Positions 1 to 7,023 of a stretch of 64,000 bases of DNA are shown here, piece by piece. Origin of the DNA: Saccharopolyspora rhizosphaerae (GTDB lineage: Bacteria > Actinomycetota > Actinomycetes > Mycobacteriales > Pseudonocardiaceae). The position numbers and the translations under genes are program-made. Under the pieces are notes generated by a model. It saw only the letters and a program-made list of their open reading frames with translations. It searched no databases and was not told where the DNA came from. Within the stretch, counting starts at the first letter, position 1. Each line of letters opens with the position of its first letter. The DNA lies in assembly GCF_003931915.1 (NCBI RefSeq), contig NZ_RSAA01000001.1, positions 248,001 to 312,000 on the forward strand, read 5' to 3'.

Positions 1-415
1 GGGCGCCGACGGTGTGCATGCGCTGCTGGTAGTGGACGTGCGTGTCGGCGATCTCCGGGGTGGCGGGCCGGGTGGGGTCGTGCAGCAGCCGCCACATCCA
101 GGTCTGGCCGTGCAGGGTGGTGAAGATGCGGTCGAGGCTGAGGACAGCTTGTTCGGGGCCGACGTAGCCGAGCTGGTCGGTGCGTTCGATGACGCCGGCG
201 ACGGTCTCGCCGGCGTGGGTCAGGCACGCCGAGTACAGGCCTTCTTTGGAGCCGAAGTAGTTGTAGATGAGGGGTTTGGAGATGCCTGCGTCGGCGGCGA
301 TGCCGGCCAGTGAGGTGCCGGCGTAGCCGTGTTCGGCGAAGGCGCGTCCGGCGATGTCGAGGATCTGGCGTTCGCGGTGTGCGCGGGCGACGCCCTTGGT
401 TCCTGCTTTGGCCAC
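1..415 (-). CDS. TetR/AcrR family transcriptional regulator (C-terminus beyond the window)
   Basis: The visible 138 residues start at a GTG (413-415) and run off the left edge. Residues about 12-60 form a TetR helix-turn-helix: AFAEHGYAGTSLAGIAA, then the typical YNYFGSKEGLYSACL. The ligand-binding half is only partly present, so the inducer cannot be inferred. The gene is divergent from the hydroxylase at 489. The 73-bp gap between them carries nested inverted repeats, so it probably controls itself and that neighbour. Family assignment is firm; the target is inference. Confidence 0.9.
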   Translation of the reverse strand, partial: MAKAGTKGVARAHRERQILDIAGRAFAEHGYAGTSLAGIAADAGISKPLIYNYFGSKEGLYSACLTHAGETVAGVIERTDQLGYVGPEQAVLSLDRIFTTLHGQTWMWRLLHDPTRPATPEIADTHVHYQQRMHTVGA

Positions 416-435
416 TGCTGGAGTCTACCGCTTCG

Positions 436-468
436 ATTGACCCGCTGGTAACTTACCCGACGGTCAAT
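436..468. promoter_or_regulatory. Candidate TetR operator in divergent promoter
   Basis: The palindrome GGTAACTTACC (447-457) sits inside a wider inverted repeat, ATTGACC (436-442) and GGTCAAT (462-468). It lies between the divergent TetR gene and the hydroxylase gene, where an autoregulated TetR operator is expected. The binding role is inference. Confidence 0.5.
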
Positions 469-488
469 TCGGCGGCGGGAGGACTCCC

Positions 489-1346
489 ATGACGGAACTG
501 CTGGACCCGATGAAGAACCCCGTGACCTACGCGGTGCCGTTCTTCGTGCTGAGCATCGCGGTGGAGCTGGCCGCGCTGAAGTGGCTCGACCACGACGACA
601 ACACCACCGGCTACGCCTTCAAGGACGCCCGCACGAGCCTGACCATGGGACTGGGCTCGCTGTTGTTCCTGACCGTGTTCAAGGTGGGCACGTTCTTCAT
701 CTACAACGCCATCTACACCCACCTGGCCCCCTGGCAGCTGCCGACCGGCACCTGGTGGTTCTGGGTCGTGCTCATGCTGGGCCTGGACCTGGCCTACTAC
801 CTCAACCACCGGTTCGTGCACCGGGTCAACATCGGCTGGGCCGCCCACCAGGCGCACCACTCCAGCGAGTACATGAACTTCGGCACCGCCTTGCGGCAGA
901 AGTGGAACCCCTGGTTCGAGTTCTTCTTCTGGCTGCCGCTGCCTTTCCTGGGCTTCGCGCCCTGGGCGCTCTACGTCGCCTTCTCCTTCAACCTGATCTA
1001 CCAGTTCTTCGTGCACACCGAGACCATCGACAAGCTCCCGCGGCCTGTCGAGTTCGTGTTCAACACCCCCTCGCACCACCGCGTGCACCACGGCTCCGAC
1101 CCCGAATACCTCGACAAGAACTACGCCGGGATCCTCATCATCTGGGACCGCGTGTTCGGCACCTTCCAGCCCGAACTGCACCGCCCCACCTACGGGCTCA
1201 CCCACCCCGTGGAGACCTACAACGTGATCACGCTGCAGTACGGCGAGTTCGGCCGCATCCTGCGCAACGTCCGCGAGGCCACCCGCTGGCGCGACAAGCT
1301 CGGCTACCTCTTCGGCCCGCCCGGCTGGGCCCCCACCGCGGACTGA
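489..1346 (+). CDS. Sterol desaturase / fatty acid hydroxylase family di-iron membrane enzyme
   Basis: A 285-residue integral membrane protein with the three histidine clusters of the fatty acid hydroxylase superfamily: HRFVH (residues 107-111), HQAHH (120-124) and HHRVHH (196-201), plus a lone His near 176. These bind a non-haem di-iron centre that hydroxylates or desaturates lipids. Hydrophobic segments flank the clusters near residues 12-30, 52-72, 88-104 and 143-172. The ATG follows an AGGA ribosome site. The TetR gene is divergent, which suggests induction by a lipid-like compound. The exact substrate (sterol, carotenoid, fatty acid) cannot be read from the sequence. Confidence 0.88.
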   Translation: MTELLDPMKNPVTYAVPFFVLSIAVELAALKWLDHDDNTTGYAFKDARTSLTMGLGSLLFLTVFKVGTFFIYNAIYTHLAPWQLPTGTWWFWVVLMLGLDLAYYLNHRFVHRVNIGWAAHQAHHSSEYMNFGTALRQKWNPWFEFFFWLPLPFLGFAPWALYVAFSFNLIYQFFVHTETIDKLPRPVEFVFNTPSHHRVHHGSDPEYLDKNYAGILIIWDRVFGTFQPELHRPTYGLTHPVETYNVITLQYGEFGRILRNVREATRWRDKLGYLFGPPGWAPTAD

Positions 1347-1411
1347 AGCCCTCCCCTGCCCGTCCCGGCTGTCACATCCGAACCCGCGTGTGCGTCGAGC
1401 AGGTGAAGGCG

Positions 1412-1774
1412 ATGAGAGTAGCCATGATGTTCGCAGCACACGTGGTCGTGGTGGTGACCGCGGCGCTCAACGCGCTCAGCGCAGGGATGGACCTGGCCGG
1501 CTCGCGCTTCGTGCTGGCCAACGCCGAGGCCAACGGCGTGCCGCTGCGGTGGGTGCCGGTGCTGGGTGGCCTCAAAGGCGCTGCGGCGCTGGGACTGCTG
1601 GCCGGACTGGCGGGCCTGACCTGGTTGTGGGTGGCGGCCGCGGCGGGGCTGCTGGTCTTCTTCGCCGGTGCGGTGGTGGTGCACGCGCGGGCGGGCACCT
1701 GGAGCACCGCGCCGGCACCGGCGTGCTTCCTCGCCCTGGCCGCCACCTCGTTGTGGCTCGCCCTGGCCGGATGA
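1412..1774 (+). CDS. DoxX-like small membrane protein
   Basis: A 120-residue protein with about four hydrophobic helices. It matches the DoxX-like pattern: an N-terminal helix, a conserved mid segment PVLGGLKGAAALGLLAGL, and a late helix ending in HARAG. I chose the ATG at 1412 because AGGTGAAGG lies just upstream; a GTG at 1403 is in frame. It follows the hydroxylase by 65 bp and may share its transcript. DoxX-type proteins are often linked to redox or membrane stress; no specific role is visible here. Confidence 0.7.
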   Translation: MRVAMMFAAHVVVVVTAALNALSAGMDLAGSRFVLANAEANGVPLRWVPVLGGLKGAAALGLLAGLAGLTWLWVAAAAGLLVFFAGAVVVHARAGTWSTAPAPACFLALAATSLWLALAG

Positions 1775-1777
1775 GGC

Positions 1778-2557
1778 CTACAGCGGTTGGCCGGTTTCCA
1801 GCAGCGTTTTGAGGCTGGAGAGCAGCTCCGGCCAGCCCTGGCTGATCATCGAGCGCACCGTGGAGCCGGGGGTGAAACCGGTGTGGGTCACGGTGAGCAC
1901 GACCGTACCGGCATCGGTGGGTTCGAGGTCGAAGGTGACGGTGGTGCGGGGTTCGGCAGCCAGCCGGGCCCGCAGGTCCTCCTCGATGCCGACGCCCTCG
2001 GCCCAGTCGGGGGTGAAGGTGTGCCAGGTGTCGGCCAGGCGGCGCGGCGGGTCGGACTCGACCACGACCTGCTCCGGGTCGCTGATGGTCGTCTCCTTCT
2101 CCTGCCAGGTGACCGGTGAGCCGGGATTCCAGTCGCTGTGCAGGCTCACGCCCCAGTAGCGGCGGGTGAACTCCGGGTCGGTGAGGGCCTGCCACAGCTG
2201 CTCGGGCGTGGTGCGGATGTGGGTCTGGTAGACGAAGTCGGTGTCGGACATCGGGTTTTCCAGCGTGGTGGCGAGTTCGTGCAGCGCGTGGGCGTGGCGC
2301 TGGTGGTAGCGGCTGATCCAGCGGTCGGTGATCGCGGCGATCGGCGCGGAGTTGAGGTGGTGGAGCTTCTCCCTGCCGCGGCGGGTGGTGGTGATCAGCC
2401 CGGCGGCTTCCAGGACCGCGAGGTGCTTGCTCACCGATTGGCGGGCCATGTCCAGTTCGCCGCACAGGTCGCGCAGCGTCTGGCCGTTGGTGCGCTGCAG
2501 GCTGTCGAGCAGGCGACGCCGGCTCGGGTCGGCCAAGGCGCGGAAGACCTCGTCCAC
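1778..2557 (-). CDS. ArsR-type HTH fused to an AHSA1/SRPBCC domain
   Basis: A 259-residue two-domain protein. Residues 1-90 are a winged helix of ArsR type (FRALADPSRRRLLDSLQ, then SVSKHLAVLEAAGLI). Residues about 102-259 are an AHSA1-like SRPBCC fold beginning DTDFVYQTHIRTTPEQLWQAL. In actinomycetes these two functions are usually separate adjacent genes; here they are one protein. The SRPBCC pocket could sense a hydrophobic ligand and act on the HTH, which is inference. GTG start preceded by GAGGAGGG. It converges on the DoxX-like gene with a 3-bp gap. Confidence 0.85.
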   Translation of the reverse strand: MDEVFRALADPSRRRLLDSLQRTNGQTLRDLCGELDMARQSVSKHLAVLEAAGLITTTRRGREKLHHLNSAPIAAITDRWISRYHQRHAHALHELATTLENPMSDTDFVYQTHIRTTPEQLWQALTDPEFTRRYWGVSLHSDWNPGSPVTWQEKETTISDPEQVVVESDPPRRLADTWHTFTPDWAEGVGIEEDLRARLAAEPRTTVTFDLEPTDAGTVVLTVTHTGFTPGSTVRSMISQGWPELLSSLKTLLETGQPL

Positions 2558-2578
2558 CCCCGCCCTCCTCGATCAATA

Positions 2579-2632
2579 GCAGTGTCATGCAGCCGTTCGG
2601 CTGCATGACACTGCAGGCAGCCGAACGGCTGC
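2579..2632. promoter_or_regulatory. Cluster of perfect palindromes upstream of the ArsR-AHSA1 gene
   Basis: Positions 2579-2614 are a 36-bp inverted repeat: 16-nt arms around GTTC, with arms ending in CATGCAGCC and GGCTGCATG. A second palindrome, 2617-2632 (GCAGCCGAACGGCTGC), repeats its core inverted. Both lie 22-75 bp upstream of the start at 2557, as expected for the promoter/operator of an autoregulated ArsR protein. Confidence 0.5.
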
Positions 2633-2645
2633 ATGTCAAGTGCGC

Positions 2646-2677
2646 GAAAGGGCCCCGGGGCCAACCCGGGGCCTTTC
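2646..2677 (-). terminator. Hairpin terminator after the monooxygenase gene
   Basis: An imperfect GC-rich stem, GAAAGGGCCCCGGG with CCCGGGGCCTTTC, lies 22 bp past the stop of the minus-strand gene ending at 2699. On the minus strand it ends in a short T run. Confidence 0.6.
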
Positions 2678-2698
2678 CTGCTGGGGCTCAGCCGGGGA

Positions 2699-3022
2699 TC
2701 ATTCGACGGCCATCTCGCCGAGCAGAGACCAGTCGTCCTGCTCCAGCGAGGTGTTGATGACCTTCGGGGTCTCGGCCAGGTGCTGCGGCAGGGTCTGCTG
2801 GGCGTGCTTGAAGTGCTCGCTGTTGACGTGGGCCGCACCGGCTTCCCCGTCGCGGAAGGCTTCCACCAGCACGTACTCGTTGGGGTCCTCCAGGCTGCGC
2901 GACCAGTCGAACCACAGGCAGCCCGGCTCGTTGCGGGTGGCGTTGGTGAACCCGGCGGAGATCTGCGGCCACTGGTCGGCGTACTCCGGCTTGACCCGGA
3001 ACTTCGCGGTGATGAAGATCAT
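2699..3022 (-). CDS. Antibiotic biosynthesis monooxygenase (ABM) family protein
   Basis: A 107-residue dimeric alpha-beta barrel protein of the ABM/YgiN type. Typical features are the opening MIFITAKFRVKPEYADQW, the central GCLWFDWSRSLEDPNEYVLVE, and HVNSEHFKH. Family members oxidise quinols or small aromatics without cofactors, or act as stress-linked proteins of unknown substrate. An upstream in-frame GTG exists, but GGAGA just before the ATG at 3022 fixes the start. It stands alone between the two ArsR/AHSA1 units. Confidence 0.8.
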   Translation of the reverse strand: MIFITAKFRVKPEYADQWPQISAGFTNATRNEPGCLWFDWSRSLEDPNEYVLVEAFRDGEAGAAHVNSEHFKHAQQTLPQHLAETPKVINTSLEQDDWSLLGEMAVE

Positions 3023-3105
3023 TCGCTCTCCTGATGGCGCTGCGGCGCGATGTCGGACGATGACCATCCTATGTGGCCGATCGCTCCCGGCCAGACGGGT
3101 CCGTC

Positions 3106-4023
3106 TCAGCCCAGCCGGGCGCTGTAGTGCGCGCGCAACCGCTCGGTGCGCTCAGCGGGCCACGGGCAGCGGATCTCGCCGTGCAAGGCGGCGAACACCA
3201 GCTCCAAGTGGGTGTGCCAGGCCGCCAGCAGCACGGCGCGCTCGTCGGGGTCGGTGGTGGTGTGGGTGAGCACCAGGCGGGTGCCGATCGGGTGCTGCTC
3301 GCGCATCGCGAAGCGCACCTCGCCGCCGGTCCACCCGTAGGCCAGCGTGCGCGGTGCCTCGGCAGCGGTGACCGTGCCGGCCTCGCCGTAGCCGTGGGTG
3401 GCCGGCAGGGGCGGCTCGCCGCCGACGGCGGGCTCCTCGCCCCCGGTGAGCAGCTCCCACACCTGCTGCGGGGGCTGCACCAGGTCGCGTTCGAAGCGGA
3501 TCGTCCACCCCCGGTCCTCGTCGATGACCTCGCCCTCGCCGAGGCCGAAGGTCTCGATGAGCTCTTCGGCGCGGGAGAACCACAGCGCCATGTCGAACTC
3601 GCTGGTGGTGCCGGAAAGCCCGGCCTCGAGAGCGTCGAGGCAGATCAGCCAGCCGGCGCCGTGGCGGGCCGCCGAGGGGCGGTCGCTGTCGGGGCCGGAG
3701 AGTGTGTGGCTGAACACCAGCAGGCAACCCTGCTCGTGGGCCAGCAGTTCGCAGCGGATGACGTCGGTGTTCCAGCGGAAGGCGAAGACCTTGGGCTCGT
3801 CGGCCTCCAGGACCTCCCCGGTCTCGGGTTGCTCGGCCCCTTCGAAGTGGAAGCGCATCGGGGCGCCCGGGGTGGGCGCGTCGAACTCCACGCGCGCCGG
3901 GAACCAGGCCGAGAGCTCGTCGGGTGTGGTGATCGCCTTCCACACCGCGGCCGGCGGGTGTGTCAGCACGCGGTGCAGGCGCAGCACCGGGTGACCGTTG
4001 ATCATCGACAGTTCGGGTTCCAT
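3106..4023 (-). CDS. Tandem AHSA1/SRPBCC domain protein
   Basis: 305 residues with two START-like AHSA1 domains. The first, residues about 10-150, starts VLRLHRVLTHPPAAVWKAI and contains AWFPARVEFD; the second, about 165-290, starts TIRFERDLVQPPQQVWELL. The ATG at 4023 lies inside the end of the ArsR gene (22-bp overlap), so the two are translationally coupled. ArsR-AHSA1 operons are common in actinomycetes, where the AHSA1 partner probably binds a hydrophobic ligand. The ligand is unknown. Confidence 0.85.
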   Translation of the reverse strand: MEPELSMINGHPVLRLHRVLTHPPAAVWKAITTPDELSAWFPARVEFDAPTPGAPMRFHFEGAEQPETGEVLEADEPKVFAFRWNTDVIRCELLAHEQGCLLVFSHTLSGPDSDRPSAARHGAGWLICLDALEAGLSGTTSEFDMALWFSRAEELIETFGLGEGEVIDEDRGWTIRFERDLVQPPQQVWELLTGGEEPAVGGEPPLPATHGYGEAGTVTAAEAPRTLAYGWTGGEVRFAMREQHPIGTRLVLTHTTTDPDERAVLLAAWHTHLELVFAALHGEIRCPWPAERTERLRAHYSARLG

Positions 4024-4331
4024 GGCTCATCCCTGGAATCGAGGTGCTGCTGCAGGGCGTCGAGGCGCTGCTCCCACATCTGCCGGTAGGGCCGCAGCCA
4101 CGAATCGATCTCGGCCAGCGGTTCCGGGCGCAGCCGGTACCAGCGGCGCTGGGCGTCCTGACGGACCTCCACCAGCCCGGCCTGGCGCAGCACCTTGAGG
4201 TGCTTGGAGACGGTGGGCTGGCTCAGCGGCAGCTGCTCGACCAGCTCGCCCACCACGCGCTCGCCGGTGCGCAGCAGGTCGAGGATCTCGCGGCGGCGCG
4301 GCTCGGCCAGCACCTCGAACGCGGTTTCCAC
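4002..4331 (-). CDS. ArsR family transcriptional regulator
   Basis: 109-residue winged-helix repressor: VETAFEVLAEPRRREILDLL, then PLSQPTVSKHLKVLRQAGLV and the wing RRWYRLRPEPL. No metal-binding cysteines are seen. The GTG start sits 6 nt after a TATATT -10 box, so the mRNA is probably leaderless. Its end overlaps the tandem AHSA1 gene by 22 bp, forming an ArsR-AHSA1 operon. It probably represses this operon; the effector is unknown. Confidence 0.88.
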   Translation of the reverse strand: METAFEVLAEPRRREILDLLRTGERVVGELVEQLPLSQPTVSKHLKVLRQAGLVEVRQDAQRRWYRLRPEPLAEIDSWLRPYRQMWEQRLDALQQHLDSRDEPWNPNCR

Positions 4332-4337
4332 ACCAGG

Positions 4338-4366
4338 AATATAGCCAGTGGGCAATGTTGTGTCGA
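4338..4366 (-). promoter_or_regulatory. Promoter of the ArsR-AHSA1 operon, probably leaderless
   Basis: Reading the minus strand, -35 TCGACA (4361-4366) and -10 TATATT (4338-4343) are separated by 17 bp. The GTG start begins six bases after the -10 box with no Shine-Dalgarno sequence, as in many actinobacterial leaderless transcripts. Confidence 0.55.
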
Positions 4367-4368
4367 GT

Positions 4369-5091
4369 TCAGCGCGACTCCACCGCCAGGATCGCCTCCG
4401 CCGCAGCCACCAGCTCAGCGTTGTCGGTGGCGATCTGACCGTCGGGCAGCACCAAGGTGTCCTCCAGGCCGATGCGCGTGGAGAAACCCCGCCGCGCTGC
4501 CACCCGCAGCACCGGCCAGGCACCCGCGCCCTCCCCGTGCAGCAGGATCGGCGCCGAGGCCGGGTGCAGCCGCCCCAACAACGCCTCCGCGGTGGCCGCC
4601 GCACCCGAAGCGGTGACGTCGGTGACCTCGGCCAGCACCCGCAGCACCCGCCCGCGGTGCGGGGAGAGCTTGAAGTGGTGATCACCGTCGGTGCCCGAGA
4701 AGATCCCCGCTTCCACGCCGACGCCGCGCTCCAGCAGCGCCGCGGCCACCTCATCGGCACCCGGCTCGTGCCAGTTCACCGAAGCGTGGTCGGGCAGCAG
4801 GGTCCAGGCCTTGATCGCCCGCACCCGCGAGGCGGTGTCGGGCGCGGTCCACGCACCCGTGGTCACTCCCACGCTCACCCCCGGCGCGGCGGCGCGCACC
4901 GCCCGCAACGCGGCGGCCACCGCGTGCGGGTCGAGGGTGTCGGTGCCATCAGCGGACTTGGGGTGCAGGTGCACGTCGGTGGCCCCCGCGGCCACCGCAT
5001 CGGCGGCCGCCTTGGCCAGTTCCTCCGGACGCACCGGAAGGTGGAAGTGCTCGCGCGGTGACCGGGCGCCGTTCAGGCAAACCTGCAGCAT
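4369..5091 (-). CDS. Beta-keto acid cleavage enzyme (BKACE / DUF849 family)
   Basis: 240 residues. The start QVCLNGARSPREHFHLPVRP, the metal-binding HLHPK motif near residue 42 and the central SVNWHEPGADE identify the BKACE (3-keto-5-aminohexanoate cleavage) family. These Zn enzymes condense a beta-keto acid with acetyl-CoA to give acetoacetate and a new CoA ester. This is a shorter member than the roughly 275-310-residue types. Substrate specificity is not evident. The neighbours are unrelated and on both strands, so it is probably monocistronic. Confidence 0.82.
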   Translation of the reverse strand: MLQVCLNGARSPREHFHLPVRPEELAKAAADAVAAGATDVHLHPKSADGTDTLDPHAVAAALRAVRAAAPGVSVGVTTGAWTAPDTASRVRAIKAWTLLPDHASVNWHEPGADEVAAALLERGVGVEAGIFSGTDGDHHFKLSPHRGRVLRVLAEVTDVTASGAAATAEALLGRLHPASAPILLHGEGAGAWPVLRVAARRGFSTRIGLEDTLVLPDGQIATDNAELVAAAEAILAVESR

Positions 5092-5190
5092 GCGCTGATT
5101 GTCACCCCATGCGGTGCACCTGCGGTAGTTGATGAACTCGTTTCGTGATCAACGCGCACCCCGCCGGGGGCGTGCAGACCGGGCACTAGC

Positions 5191-5766
5191 GTGGTTGGCG
5201 TGTTGAGCGAGAGGATCGCGCGCGGCGTGGCCGCCGGGCAGATCACCCACACCTACTTCCGCTGGCCCAGCCCGCAAGCCCGCCCCGGCGCCCGCGTGCC
5301 CACCCGCGCCGGACTCATCGAGATCACCAGCCTCACCGAGGTCGACCCCGCCGAGCTCACCGACGACGACGCCGCCCGCGCCGGGTTCAGCTCCGCCGCG
5401 GGCCTGCGCGCGTCCCTCTCCCGCCACCGCGGCGCGACCTACCGGCTGGAACTGACCCACCTCGGCCACCCCGGCACACCCGCACCGCAACCGGCACCGC
5501 TCGAGCAGGCCCGCCGGCGCGAGCTGCAAGCCCAGCTGGCCCGCCTGGACCTGGGCACCCCGCGCGGGCCGTGGACCCGCCGGCTGCTCGAACTGCTGCG
5601 CACCCACCCGGGTATGTCGCCGGCCGAAGTCGCCGCCGCCCAGCAGCGCCCCGTCTCGCGCACCAAGACCGACCTGTGGCGACTGCGCGAACTCGGCCTG
5701 CTCGACACCACCGCCGAGGGCCTGCGCCTGTCCGGGCTGGCACTGTCCTACCTGGACGCCCCGTAG
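5191..5766 (+). CDS. ASCH-domain and winged-helix protein
   Basis: 191 residues. Residues about 5-95 resemble an ASCH (PUA-like) domain: GQITHTYFRWPSPQARPGARV, RAGLIEITSLTEVDPAEL, DDAARAGFSS. Such domains usually bind RNA or modified nucleotides. Residues about 115-188 look like a winged helix (TRRLLELLRTHPGMSPAEVA, then RTKTDLWRLRELGLLD). Several GTG/TTG codons near 5191-5203 could be the start. Its 3' end overlaps the 3' end of trpS by 19 bp. The function is unknown. Confidence 0.65.
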   Translation: MVGVLSERIARGVAAGQITHTYFRWPSPQARPGARVPTRAGLIEITSLTEVDPAELTDDDAARAGFSSAAGLRASLSRHRGATYRLELTHLGHPGTPAPQPAPLEQARRRELQAQLARLDLGTPRGPWTRRLLELLRTHPGMSPAEVAAAQQRPVSRTKTDLWRLRELGLLDTTAEGLRLSGLALSYLDAP

Positions 5767-6812
5767 ACCGTGCCCATCGCCTCGCGCACCCGCGCCAGGG
5801 TCGCCTCGGCGCGCTCCTCCGCACGCGCGTTGCCCTCCCGCAGCACCTGGTGCAGGTACCCCGGATCGGCCAGCAGCTCGGCCCGCCGCGCCCGCAGCGG
5901 CGCGAAGCAGGCGTTGACCGCCTCGGTCACCTCCGCCTTGAGCACCGCCGCCCCACCGGAGCCGATGGACCCGGCCAGCTCCACCGGGTCCCGTCCGCTG
6001 CACAACGCCCCCAGCAGCACCAGGCTGGAAACCTCCGGACGCGTGCCGGGCTCGTAGGTGATGTGGCGCTGGGCGTCGGTCTTCGCGCCCCGGATCAACC
6101 GCGCGGTCTCCTGCGAAGAGGACCCCAGCATGATCGCGTTGCCCCGGCTCTTGCTCATCTTCGCCCCGTCGGTGCCCAGCAGCAGCGGCGCGGCCGACAA
6201 CAGCGCTTCGGGCTCGGGGAACACCGGCCCGTAGCGGTCGTTGAACCGCCGCGCGATCGTGCGGGTCAGCTCCAGGTGCGGCAGCTGATCCGACCCCACC
6301 GGCACCAGGTTGGCCCGGCAGAACAGGATGTCGGCGGCCTGGTGGGCGGGATAGGTGAACATCAGCCCCGACACACCCGACTGGCGGGAATGAGCGATCT
6401 CGTCCTTGACCGTGGGATTGCGCTGCAACTCCGGGACCGTCACCAGGCTCAAGAACGGCAGCAGCAGCTGGTTGAGCGCCGTCACCGCGCTGTGGGTGAA
6501 GATCATCGCCTCGTCCGGGTCGACACCGGCCGCCAGGTAGTCCGCGATCAGCGTGATCACGTGCCCCTCGAGGTCCTCGGCCACGTCGCGGTCGGTGAGC
6601 ACTTGGTAGTCGGCGATCACCAGCCCCAGCTCCACACCCTGGCGCTGCAGGCGCACCCGGTTGTGCAGCGTGCCGAAGTAGTGGCCCAGGTGCAGCGGCC
6701 CGGTCGGCCGATCACCGGTGAGAACCCGGAACCGGGAGGGGTCCGCGGTGATCTCGGCTTCCAGCTCGGCGCTGCGCCGCGCCGCGGGAGAGATCTCGAC
6801 GGTGCTGGTCAT
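5748..6812 (-). CDS. trpS: Tryptophanyl-tRNA synthetase, auxiliary type
   Basis: 354 residues of a class I synthetase that charges tRNA-Trp in the cytoplasm. The HIGH signature is HLGH (residues 41-44) in GDRPTGPLHLGH, and the KMSKS loop is residues 218-222. The GDRPTG version resembles the second, indolmycin-tolerant TrpRS (TrpRS1) of Streptomyces, which is known to be controlled by ribosome-mediated attenuation. That fits the leader peptide and terminator found just upstream. The ATG at 6812 is preceded by GAGGAAG. Whether a housekeeping TrpRS exists elsewhere cannot be seen. Confidence 0.92.
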   Translation of the reverse strand: MTSTVEISPAARRSAELEAEITADPSRFRVLTGDRPTGPLHLGHYFGTLHNRVRLQRQGVELGLVIADYQVLTDRDVAEDLEGHVITLIADYLAAGVDPDEAMIFTHSAVTALNQLLLPFLSLVTVPELQRNPTVKDEIAHSRQSGVSGLMFTYPAHQAADILFCRANLVPVGSDQLPHLELTRTIARRFNDRYGPVFPEPEALLSAAPLLLGTDGAKMSKSRGNAIMLGSSSQETARLIRGAKTDAQRHITYEPGTRPEVSSLVLLGALCSGRDPVELAGSIGSGGAAVLKAEVTEAVNACFAPLRARRAELLADPGYLHQVLREGNARAEERAEATLARVREAMGTVYGASR

Positions 6813-6884
6813 GGCGTGCTTCCTCTCGTGCCAGGCGCCGCCGACCGGGGCAGCCCGCACGAGCACGAGCGACGCGCACGAGAA

Positions 6885-6909
6885 GAGGGCCGTCGGTCGA
6901 ACGGCCCTC
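6885..6909 (-). terminator. Attenuator terminator upstream of trpS
   Basis: On the minus strand GAGGGCCGT and ACGGCCCTC form a perfect 9-bp stem with a 7-nt loop, followed by TTCT. It lies between the leader peptide stop and the trpS start, 73 bp before the ATG. Confidence 0.75.
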
Positions 6910-6934
6910 GGGTGAACTGGGATGTGCCGCAGTG

Positions 6935-7023
6935 GGTGGCCGCTCCTAGCTGGAGCGCCACCAAGCAGAACTGCGCGTGCGGATCACACCCCCACCATAA
7001 CCGGTGCGCGGCGAGGAAGTCAG
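6935..7023 (-). promoter_or_regulatory. Trp attenuator: promoter, leader and alternative hairpins
   Basis: -35 CTGACT (7018-7023) and -10 TATGGT (6994-6999) are 18 bp apart. Segment 1 (6952-6962, GGTGGCGCTCC, holding the Trp codons) pairs with segment 2 (6935-6946, GGAGCGGCCACC) around the leader stop codon. The AGCGGCC within segment 2 can instead pair with GGCCGTT, the 5' arm of the terminator at 6885-6909. This is the 1:2 / 2:3 / 3:4 logic of classical attenuation: a ribosome stalled on Trp codons favours the antiterminator and turns trpS on. Confidence 0.78.
6946..6987 (-). CDS. trpS leader peptide with tandem Trp codons
   Basis: GTG start at 6985-6987, preceded by GGTGGGGG; stop TAG at 6946-6948. 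It encodes VIRTRSSAWWRSS, 13 residues with two adjacent TGG codons (6958-6963). The Trp codons lie in the 5' arm of the hairpin that competes with an antiterminator. Its product probably has no function beyond reporting charged tRNA-Trp supply to trpS transcription. Confidence 0.78.
   Translation of the reverse strand: MIRTRSSAWWRSS

Noticed and set aside
6911..6973. Trp-rich reading on the plus strand (VNWDVPQWVAAPSW) opposite the leader peptide
   Set aside because: It is the complement of the attenuator stems; trpS is on the minus strand, and no gene follows on the plus strand.
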